A DNA stretch of 64,000 nucleotides from Exiguobacterium oxidotolerans JCM 12280 (GTDB taxonomy: Bacteria > Bacillota > Bacilli > Exiguobacteriales > Exiguobacteriaceae): contig NZ_JNIS01000001.1 of the NCBI RefSeq assembly GCF_000702625.1, forward strand, positions 2,112,001-2,176,000, in the 5' to 3' direction. A program made the position numbers and the translations under genes. Each line of letters begins with the position of its first letter. The first letter of the stretch is position 1. The notes under the pieces are model-generated. The model ran no database searches. It was not told the origin of the DNA and was given only the letters and a program-made list of their open reading frames with translations. Shown piece by piece: positions 22,368-29,051 of this stretch.

Positions 22368-25300
22368 TTACGCTTTACGTTCTTTTTTGATTTTTTTAAA
22401 GAAGAATAACTCATAGACGACAGGTACGATGATTAACGTTAAGAGTGTTGAAGTCGTTAAGCCACCGATAACCGTCAACGCAAGACCTTTTGAAATCAAT
22501 GTCCCGGACGAAGTCGTCAGAGCGAGTGGCACGAGTGCCATAATGGTTGCAAATGCCGTCATCAAGATTGGACGGAGTCGCGTTTTACCGGCTTCGATGA
22601 GTGACTCACGAATTGGTAGACCACGATCGATATTTTGACCGATTCGATCGACGAGAACGATTGCGTTCGTCGTCACGATACCGATCAACATTAAGAATCC
22701 AATCATGACACTGACGGACAATGGTTCGTTCGCTAAGAAGAGTGTGACGAGTGAACCGATTGGTACGAAAATGAGCGATGACAAGATGATGAATGGGATC
22801 CGCGCCTTGCCGAACGTAATCAGCATCGTCAAGTAGACGAGACCAATCGCAACGACGATTGCGATTCCGAGTGACTGGAAGATTTCGACCGTATCATCAT
22901 TACCGCCACCACTTGTGAGAGACACACCATCGGGTAACTCAATTTTCTCGACGTCTGCTTTAACGTCACTCGAAACCGTTTGGACGTTATCGCCTTTCAC
23001 TTGTCCTGAGACACGTGCGTAGACTTTTCCATCGAGTTTCTGAACCGATGTGAACGTATCGACCGCTTTGACTGTGGCGACATCTGTTAATGGAACAGGG
23101 CCAGTCGCTGTGAATAACTGGACGTTTTCAAGATCTTCACGTGAAGTCAAATCTTTTGCATAAGACAATTGAACATCTTGTTCTTTATCATCGAGTGTCA
23201 ATGTGCCGACCGTGACCGGTTTTGTTTGGTCATTGACGGTACCGAGAATTTGGAAACCAGATAGACCGAGGTCGCTTGCCTTCTCTGAATCAATTTCGAC
23301 GAGGAATTGCTTTTGTTTTTCACTAAAGTTATTTGTGACATATTTTAAATCACTGTTTTCTTTCATATTGTCTTCGACTAATTTTGCTGCTGTTTGGAGC
23401 GCTTCGAGATCATTCGAGAACAAATCGATGTCCACGTTATTGTTCGAAGGAGGACCACCAGTCGAAAGTTCGGCGATGCTGATTTTAGCATCAACATCGT
23501 CTGCGGCTGCAATCTCATCCATTTGTGATTCAAGTGACTTGATTGTTTTTTCGACGTCAGCATCTGCTTTTAAGTTAAGGAAATAACTTGCCTTATTATC
23601 GAGACGAAGACCTGTCGTGAAGTCACGCGCTCCGACAGACGTCGTCACATCGTCAATCGCTTCTTCATCGTCAAACATCTCTTCCATCTTCAGTGAGACG
23701 TCACTTGTTTTTTCAAGTGATGTCGCAGCCGGAAGCTCAAGCGATGCTGTCAGTGTTTTAGAAGCTTCATTCGGAATAAACGTAAAGCCAAGTTGCGGTA
23801 CAATCGCAAGTGATCCACCAAGTAGTAAGAAGGAGACAATCAAGATAATCGCTTTATGGGATAATGATTTTTCAATCAATGTCCCGTACCAGCGTTGAAG
23901 GACACCTTCTTTTTCTTCCGCCGGAACCTTTTTGAATGCAAACTTCGCTAAAATTGGAACGATCGTAATCGCGACGAGCAGTGAAGCGAGTAGCGAGAAG
24001 ATGATAGTTAAAGCGAATGGTAAGAAGAACTTACCAGTAATGCCACCAACGAATCCTATGGGTAGGAACACGACAACGGTCGTTAATGTCGATGAAGTAA
24101 TTGCTTTTAAGATTTCCTTCGTCGACTGTTCGATGACTTCATTAGTCATCCCTTGTTCTGACTTGCGGACCCTTCGGAAAATGTTCTCGATGACGACGAT
24201 ACTGTCATCGACGACGCGGCCGACTGCTACAGCCATCCCGCCAAGGGTCATGATGTTCAGTGAAATGTCCTGCCAGTTCAAGAAAATCGCAGCAATCAAT
24301 AGTGAAAGTGGAATCGAGACGATTGCGATGATTGTCGCACGGATATTTCGTAAGAACAGAAGCACGGCAATCGAGGCGAATAATGCACCAAGAAGTCCTT
24401 CTTTGACGAGTGTCGAAACGGACTCTTCGATATCTTTTGCTGAATCAATCCCGATTGTATAATCGATTTGATCCTCATATTTGTTGAGAATTTTTGTAAC
24501 TTGATCAGCGATTTCAACTGTGTTGGCATCCTGTTTTTTTGTGATTGCCATCGAGAGTGAATCTTTCAAGTTATAACGCGTTTTTTCGCTCTGTTTTGAG
24601 ACGGATTCAATGTCCGCAATATCTTTTAAACGAATCGGTTCTGCTGGTTCTTGAGGTGCCTCCTGACCAGTTGCTTCAGTTGGTGCACCTGTTCCTCCGG
24701 TAGCACCAGTAGGTGGTCCTGTTGGAGCAGCTGCGGTACCGATGGACGATGTTAATTGTAGATTTTTGATTTTGTCGAGATTTTCAAGTTTTTCTTCGAC
24801 ACGAATTGGAATCTTGGAATCACCTTCCGCAAGTTGTCCAGATGGGAAGGAGACGTATTTGGCATTGATTTGATCTTTAATACTTGAGAGCGACAGACCG
24901 GCTGCGGTTGCCTTCTTTTTATCAACGGTAATTTGGACGAGGTCATCTTTGTAACCGCCGACCGAAACACTGTTGATACCTGGGATTTTGTTCAATTCTG
25001 GTTCAATTTGATCTTTTAATAGGGATTCAATGTCTTCTCCGTCTTTGCTAAAGAAGGAGATATTATAGATGGGGAACGAACCAAAGGAGAAGCGGTTTAA
25101 TTTAGTACTTGCTTCTTCAGGTAAGTTTGCGTCCTGGATGGCCGCATCGATTTGTTGCTCGACTTGGTCCATGTCGGTATCAAACGGGAATTCGATATTG
25201 ATGATCCCGATGCTTTCGTACGCAGAGCTCGAAATTTTTGTTGACCCCTCAATCCCTTTGAGAGCGGTTTCGAGTTTTGAGACGACTTGTTGATCGACAT

Positions 25301-25475
25301 CCTCAGGGGATGCACCGGGATAAACGGCTTCAACTGAAATTTGTGGGAATTCGATTTCAGGAAACTGGTCGACCTTGAGTTGGGTAAATGAATAGACCCC
25401 GCCTAACACTAAAAGAATAGCGATGATAAATACAGCGACAGAGTTTTTTAAGCTAAAACGTGTTAAAAAGTTCAA
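22368..25475 (-). CDS. swrC: RND-family efflux transporter (SwrC/YerP-like)
   Basis: The 1035-aa protein has the AcrB-type layout: N-terminal segment (SLKNSVAVFIIAILLVLGGV), first periplasm-type domain, a membrane bundle with GGMAVAVGRVVDDSIVVIENI (proton-relay Asp pair), second extracytoplasmic domain, and a final bundle with IVTTNAIVLVDRI. In Bacillus SwrC gives surfactin tolerance; drug or surfactant export is likely. A Pro/Thr/Gly/Ala-rich low-complexity insert lies near residues 245-280. It starts at TTG 25475 behind AGGAGGG. A promoter with overlapping inverted repeats suggests a repressor, not encoded here. Confidence 0.9.
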   Translation of the reverse strand: MNFLTRFSLKNSVAVFIIAILLVLGGVYSFTQLKVDQFPEIEFPQISVEAVYPGASPEDVDQQVVSKLETALKGIEGSTKISSSAYESIGIINIEFPFDTDMDQVEQQIDAAIQDANLPEEASTKLNRFSFGSFPIYNISFFSKDGEDIESLLKDQIEPELNKIPGINSVSVGGYKDDLVQITVDKKKATAAGLSLSSIKDQINAKYVSFPSGQLAEGDSKIPIRVEEKLENLDKIKNLQLTSSIGTAAAPTGPPTGATGGTGAPTEATGQEAPQEPAEPIRLKDIADIESVSKQSEKTRYNLKDSLSMAITKKQDANTVEIADQVTKILNKYEDQIDYTIGIDSAKDIEESVSTLVKEGLLGALFASIAVLLFLRNIRATIIAIVSIPLSLLIAAIFLNWQDISLNIMTLGGMAVAVGRVVDDSIVVIENIFRRVRKSEQGMTNEVIEQSTKEILKAITSSTLTTVVVFLPIGFVGGITGKFFLPFALTIIFSLLASLLVAITIVPILAKFAFKKVPAEEKEGVLQRWYGTLIEKSLSHKAIILIVSFLLLGGSLAIVPQLGFTFIPNEASKTLTASLELPAATSLEKTSDVSLKMEEMFDDEEAIDDVTTSVGARDFTTGLRLDNKASYFLNLKADADVEKTIKSLESQMDEIAAADDVDAKISIAELSTGGPPSNNNVDIDLFSNDLEALQTAAKLVEDNMKENSDLKYVTNNFSEKQKQFLVEIDSEKASDLGLSGFQILGTVNDQTKPVTVGTLTLDDKEQDVQLSYAKDLTSREDLENVQLFTATGPVPLTDVATVKAVDTFTSVQKLDGKVYARVSGQVKGDNVQTVSSDVKADVEKIELPDGVSLTSGGGNDDTVEIFQSLGIAIVVAIGLVYLTMLITFGKARIPFIILSSLIFVPIGSLVTLFLANEPLSVSVMIGFLMLIGIVTTNAIVLVDRIGQNIDRGLPIRESLIEAGKTRLRPILMTAFATIMALVPLALTTSSGTLISKGLALTVIGGLTTSTLLTLIIVPVVYELFFFKKIKKERKA

Positions 25476-25513
25476 AAGATGTCCCTCCTTTATTTTTATA
25501 TGTGCTTAATTAC

Positions 25514-25549
25514 ATACTAGACGACGGTTTAAAGGGCTGCAACTTTAAA
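25514..25549 (-). promoter_or_regulatory. swrC promoter with operator-like inverted repeat
   Basis: On the minus strand TTGCAG (25537-25542) and TAGTAT (25514-25519) are 17 nt apart. TTTAAAG (25528) and CTTTAAA (25543) form an inverted repeat over the -35 and spacer, and ACGGTTTAA occurs twice. This looks like a repressor site; the protein is unknown. Confidence 0.6.
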
Positions 25550-25585
25550 ACGGTTTAATTTTTATAAAAAAGTTAGAAAAAACAC

Positions 25586-25613
25586 TTTACACTTTTCGAT
25601 ATGCTGATATAAT
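25586..25613 (+). promoter_or_regulatory. Promoter of the second tRNA-Val gene
   Basis: TTTACA and TATAAT spaced by 16 nt, ending 28 nt before the tRNA. Confidence 0.75.
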
Positions 25614-25641
25614 AAAGACATACCCAGCAACACGATATCAT

Positions 25642-25714
25642 GATTCTGTAGCTCAGCTGGGAGAGCGCTACCTTGACAGGGTAGAGGTCGCTGGTTCGAG
25701 CCCAGTCAGAATCA
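25642..25714 (+). tRNA. tRNA-Val (anticodon GAC), second copy
   Basis: Sequence-identical to the copy at 18537, with the same anticodon loop TTGACAG and no encoded CCA. A few flanking bases (ATCAT before, TACC after) are also shared, and the terminator stems are similar, which suggests duplication of a small segment. Confidence 0.95.
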
Positions 25715-25719
25715 TACCG

Positions 25720-25755
25720 AAAACTCGTTCATCTTTTGATGAGCGAGTTTTTTTG
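25720..25755 (+). terminator. Terminator after the second tRNA-Val
   Basis: AAAACTCGTTCATC pairs with GATGAGCGAGTTTT around TTTT, one mismatch, and a T-run follows. Confidence 0.82.
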
Positions 25756-25764
25756 TCGTTAAAA

Positions 25765-25796
25765 AAGCTATTCCCTTAATTGAACGGGAATAGCTT
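25765..25796 (-). terminator. Terminator after the PTS-IIC gene
   Basis: AAGCTATTCCC and GGGAATAGCTT pair over 11 bp, with six T following on the minus strand. Confidence 0.8.
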
Positions 25797-25801
25797 ATAC
25801 T

Positions 25802-26815
25802 TTATTGGATTTCAAGGTGGAGATCGCCGACTTTTGTCCAACCGAACAATGTTGTCGCCCGGTAGAAGACGAATGTGAGGACGCCGGGTAAGAGAATGCC
25901 CGTAACAACGAAGACAGCGAACGCGTTAAACCCTTGATTGACGAAAATATTGAGTGGCGCAATCATTGAGTTTAATCCGAGTCCAGCTAACTCGTATGGA
26001 ACTTTTAATGACAAGACGAGTGTTGCGACCGGCGCTGAAATCATAGCTGCTAAAAACGGTGCGGCTACAATTCGCGGATTTTTAATGATATTCGGAAACT
26101 GAACTTTTGGTGTCACGAAGAACGAGGCAATCAAACCGCCGGGATCGGTTTGGCGATAGGCCATCAAAGTAAAACCGACGAACTGTGCGGAACAGCCGAT
26201 AAGCGCAGCGGCACTTGCAACAGGATCAAGCTGAAGTGCAATGGCGAGTGCTGCAGATGAAGCGGGAGACATTAAAATCACGCTAAAGATGAGTGCGATG
26301 ACGAGTGAGGTCGCGATTGGCGATGTTTCGACAGAAGACGTGACCATTGCACTGAATTTTGTAAGTAAAGGTGTCGTTACGGCAGCAGCACCAAGACCAG
26401 TGATGCCTCCTGCAAGGACGGCACACATCGGAATCACCATCATGTCGAACTTCGTTTTACCTGTCATTCGTTTTCCGACATAAACGGCGACGGCAGCAGC
26501 AATCAACGCACTGATTGGTTGACCGGGAATTAAGACGAGACCGGCTTCAGTCGGCTGGAGGGCAGCACCACCGATTGTTGCCGCAATCATTGCGCTGAAG
26601 AGAACAAGCGTATTACCACCAAGTTGATAGGCGATTCCAGCACCGAGCGCCGGGGCGAGTAACACTTTTGCGATGCCGCCAATCGTCAGTAACATTTCGA
26701 TATGTAATAAGTTTCCGAACGTCTCAATCAACAAGCCCACTCCAAGCGTAACGAGTACTGCATTCGCCATCCCGGCTGATACCTTTACCATTCGATCCAT
26801 CGCATAATCCTTCAC
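25802..26815 (-). CDS. PTS_EIIC_2-type membrane protein (PTS sugar transporter subunit IIC-like)
   Basis: The 337-aa protein is almost wholly hydrophobic with about nine to ten membrane segments and Gly-rich stretches (LLIETFGNLLHIEMLLTIGG, CAVLAGGITGLGAAAVTTPL). It resembles the compact stand-alone PTS_EIIC_2 family rather than classical sugar EIIC proteins; no EIIA or EIIB gene is near, so sugar transport is doubtful. GTG 26815 and ATG 26800 are both possible starts; the latter has AAGGA 7 nt ahead. An unusual leader with a 17-codon frame and a terminator lies upstream, so expression is probably attenuated. Confidence 0.78.
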   Translation of the reverse strand: MKDYAMDRMVKVSAGMANAVLVTLGVGLLIETFGNLLHIEMLLTIGGIAKVLLAPALGAGIAYQLGGNTLVLFSAMIAATIGGAALQPTEAGLVLIPGQPISALIAAAVAVYVGKRMTGKTKFDMMVIPMCAVLAGGITGLGAAAVTTPLLTKFSAMVTSSVETSPIATSLVIALIFSVILMSPASSAALAIALQLDPVASAAALIGCSAQFVGFTLMAYRQTDPGGLIASFFVTPKVQFPNIIKNPRIVAAPFLAAMISAPVATLVLSLKVPYELAGLGLNSMIAPLNIFVNQGFNAFAVFVVTGILLPGVLTFVFYRATTLFGWTKVGDLHLEIQ

Positions 26816-26843
26816 TCTTCTTCATCCTCTCTATTTTTCCATT

Positions 26844-26871
26844 AAAAAAACCTATCCGTTAACTGGATAGG
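26844..26871 (-). terminator. Leader terminator (attenuator) before the PTS-IIC gene
   Basis: CCTATCC and GGATAGG pair around AGTTAAC and are followed by seven T, ending about 30 nt before the PTS-IIC start codon. The preceding hairpin AGGCGCC/GGCGCCT shares three bases (CCT) with this stem, so the two cannot both form fully. Confidence 0.75.
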
Positions 26872-27050
26872 CGCCATGAATAGTGCGGGCGCCTCATTCG
26901 ATGCATCGAAAGGAGGGCCCAAAAATCGATTCCGGAAAATCTCGGAAAAGTTTTCAGTCCCTCGTGCATAGAATAATCAGTCGGCCCGCAATTTGTGGAA
27001 GGTACATCGTGTCGTGCTCCTCTCGCTTGAATTTTTCTAAGCCTAACATG
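26872..27050 (-). promoter_or_regulatory. Structured 5' leader of the PTS-IIC gene
   Basis: This gene-free stretch holds several hairpins on the minus strand: TTCGATGCATCGAA, the GGCGCC pair, and GC-rich blocks GCGGGCCGA and GGGCCCTCC that could pair with parts of the leader. It does not carry signatures of the T-box, SAM, TPP, lysine or purine RNAs that I can recognise. TTGTCA at 27075-27080 on the minus strand is a possible -35. Confidence 0.5.
26954..27007 (-). CDS. Possible 17-codon leader peptide upstream of the PTS-IIC gene
   Basis: ATG 27007 follows GAGAGGAG by 9 nt and reads MYLPQIAGRLIILCTRD before a TGA. It lies in the transcribed leader, upstream of the attenuator hairpins. A good ribosome binding site on such a short frame suggests translation-coupled control, but no runs of one amino acid show what is sensed. 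It could be chance. Confidence 0.4.
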   Translation of the reverse strand: MYLPQIAGRLIILCTRD

Positions 27051-27159
27051 CATAAAATGAATAATCAATATTTTCTGACAATTTATTTTTCAGTTCACTT
27101 TCAGCTTAAAAGAGGAAAGGAAGAAGAAACGTTAGTAAACCTGGAATGGAGGCGGTTAC

Positions 27160-27894
27160 ATGAAATTTGCACTTATTACAGATATTCACGGCAATGCGTC
27201 AGCCTTAGAAGCGGTCCTTGCCATACTCCACCGGGATCAAGAAATCGAGACGATTTACTGCCTCGGTGATTTGGTCGGAATTGGTGCGCAAACCAATGAA
27301 GTGATTGACTTGATTCGAAGTGATAAAAAAATTCAGACAATCAGTGGAAATCATGATGAAAATGTCTTGGCATTATTGAATGGGGAACGGTATCCGGACA
27401 GTTATCTTCATGCGAAAGCACATCACAGTTGGGTTGCGAATCAATTAACGGCAGAAAATCGAGTTTTTTTAGGGCGACTGCCGCGGACAATCTCAAAAGT
27501 AGTTGAATCACGGCGCATCCTGTTCACGCATTATGCCTATCGGGACGTGCGGGCAATGATTGGAGAAGAACCGCTTCGTTCGACGATTGATGGTAATAAA
27601 GAAACACTTCCGCAGTTATTTGCTGATACGAGTGCTACCCTGATTTGTTTTGGGCATCACCATCCGCGACAGTTCGTTCAAGTAAACGGAACGACATATG
27701 TGAATCCGGGAGCGTTAGGGTGCCAACCGGAGGCAATCGCACCATTTGCGGTCGTGTCAGGAGATAGTGAGAACTGGGACGTAGAATTTATGGATGTACC
27801 GTATGATGACGCGGCGTACCTCGAATCATTTAATGCGTCAGACATGCCGTCAAAAGAGTTGTTACGGAAATTGTTTTTAGGGGGAAGAAGTTGA
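27160..27894 (+). CDS. Metallophosphoesterase family protein
   Basis: The 244-aa protein carries the calcineurin-like motifs in order: DIHGNASAL (D8, H10), GDLVGIG, SGNHDEN, THY and GHHHPRQF. It should hydrolyse a phosphoester with two metal ions, such as a nucleotide or a diadenosine polyphosphate; the substrate is unknown. GGAGGCGG is 5 nt before ATG. The gene stands alone, divergent from the PTS-IIC leader. Confidence 0.9.
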   Translation: MKFALITDIHGNASALEAVLAILHRDQEIETIYCLGDLVGIGAQTNEVIDLIRSDKKIQTISGNHDENVLALLNGERYPDSYLHAKAHHSWVANQLTAENRVFLGRLPRTISKVVESRRILFTHYAYRDVRAMIGEEPLRSTIDGNKETLPQLFADTSATLICFGHHHPRQFVQVNGTTYVNPGALGCQPEAIAPFAVVSGDSENWDVEFMDVPYDDAAYLESFNASDMPSKELLRKLFLGGRS

Positions 27895-27939
27895 AGTCGA
27901 TAAAAGAGAGGGCGCCGAGAAAGACGACGCCGCTTTAAT

Positions 27940-28218
27940 TTACGAAATAAAAAATCTTACGATGTACGTGATGATGAGGATGAAGAAGAGAACGAGCCCG
28001 ATATTTCGTTTGAGGCGGTTGCGTTTCCAATGAAAGAGTAGTGACAGGATCGGGGCAATCAGAAAGCCTGCGAACAGTGCGACTAGCGTCAAGATGAAAA
28101 ACAGGAAGTCCGACGAGTTGCTGGTTGCCGTATAGGATTTCCACATATCAATCAGTGAAATGATGACGTAGACAAGCAGAATCAAGAGATAAAGCGGGAG
28201 AAGCATATACGGTTGCAT
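27940..28218 (-). CDS. Small membrane protein, 92 aa, three membrane segments
   Basis: Three hydrophobic helices are visible (PYMLLPLYLLILLVYVIISL, FLFFILTLVALFAGFLIAPI, IGLVLFFILIITYIVRFF) separated by short basic loops (FHWKRNRLKRN). No motif of known function. ATG 28218 lies 11 nt after GGAG; a TTG upstream in frame is possible. It ends close to the stop of the convergent metallophosphoesterase. Confidence 0.65.
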   Translation of the reverse strand: MQPYMLLPLYLLILLVYVIISLIDMWKSYTATSNSSDFLFFILTLVALFAGFLIAPILSLLFHWKRNRLKRNIGLVLFFILIITYIVRFFIS

Positions 28219-28333
28219 ACAGGGTAACACTCCATTCAAGCAAGATAGTTTAAGTATACGATTAAATCAAAAATAAATGTTTCGGAAAAAGGAATTACTG
28301 ATTCATTTTGAATCAGGCGAATCGATATAAGAA

Positions 28334-28407
28334 TAGGCGGAATTGGGTGAAGAAGCTGTATCGTGATTTTTTTCTTGTTCTGAAGGATGAAAAAGATATT
28401 CCGCCTA
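28334..28407. repeat. Inverted repeat with 10-bp perfect arms
   Basis: TAGGCGGAAT and ATTCCGCCTA flank 54 bp of AT-rich sequence with little inner pairing, in a gene-free interval between the small membrane protein and the tetR gene. It may be a tiny mobile remnant or an RNA stem; no function is assigned. Confidence 0.5.
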
Positions 28408-28444
28408 GTCAAACAGTATGTCACTTAGAAGAGTGAACACAGAC

Positions 28445-28488
28445 AAAAAAAGAATGACTCTTCCTTAACAGGAGAAGTCATTCTTTTT
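28445..28488 (-). terminator. Terminator after tetR (yhgE operon)
   Basis: AAAAAGAATGACT and AGTCATTCTTTTT-type arms pair around a CTTCC/GGAG inner region; a T-run follows on the minus strand. Confidence 0.82.
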
Positions 28489-28490
28489 GA

Positions 28491-29051
28491 TTACAGTAGC
28501 TTGAGCATCGCTTGACTGATGATTTTTAGGTCAAGTTCATCGCCGATCAATGGCCATTCGGCAATCAAAGCGATATACGTTCGAAACAGTAGAAACGCTG
28601 TTACATCAATCGGGATTCCAGAGGAACTGACATCTAGCCCGAGGCGTGTTTCGAGTAAGTTTTTAATATAGTCAACAACATGTTTTTCAATGCGGGTCCG
28701 TAACTCCTGCATCTCTTGTAGCTTTAAGTTGTGCGTCTCTTCTGTAATTTTTAAGATGAATAAATGTTGCTGTTGATGATTAACAATTGCATCAATCATC
28801 GCCTGTTTATTGGCTTCCACGCTTGCACCTTCGACGTAAGCATTCTCAGCTTCCGTTCGCATCTCTTGTAACACGAAGGTTACGAGAGATTCAAACAAAT
28901 CAAGCTTACTTTCGAACAGCTGATAAACAGTTGGTTTTCCAACATGGGCCCGCTTTGCAACACGTTCAATCGTTGTTCCCTTATAACCGAGCTCAGAGAA
29001 ACAATCCATTGCCGCATTTAAGATGACTTGTTCTTTTTCAAGCTGCGTCAT
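28491..29051 (-). CDS. TetR/AcrR-family regulator (YhgD-like)
   Basis: The 186-aa protein has the N-terminal TetR helix-turn-helix (AMDCFSELGYKGTTIERVAK, then HVGKPTVYQLFESKLDLFES) and a helical ligand-binding domain. Its ATG lies inside the end of the yhgE-like gene (14-bp overlap), so the two are translated from one message. In B. subtilis the TetR-type YhgD gene also neighbours yhgE. It probably represses its own operon through the inverted repeat at 31414. The ribosome binding site is weak, in keeping with translational coupling. Confidence 0.88.
   Translation of the reverse strand: MTQLEKEQVILNAAMDCFSELGYKGTTIERVAKRAHVGKPTVYQLFESKLDLFESLVTFVLQEMRTEAENAYVEGASVEANKQAMIDAIVNHQQQHLFILKITEETHNLKLQEMQELRTRIEKHVVDYIKNLLETRLGLDVSSSGIPIDVTAFLLFRTYIALIAEWPLIGDELDLKIISQAMLKLL

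Noticed and set aside
26872-27050. T-box, SAM, lysine or purine riboswitch in the PTS-IIC leader
   Set aside because: None of their conserved blocks is present; only the attenuator-like layout is supported.
28236-28424. A 62-codon frame on the minus strand between the small membrane protein and tetR
   Set aside because: No ribosome binding site, low-complexity Ile/Leu/Lys content and overlap with an inverted repeat.
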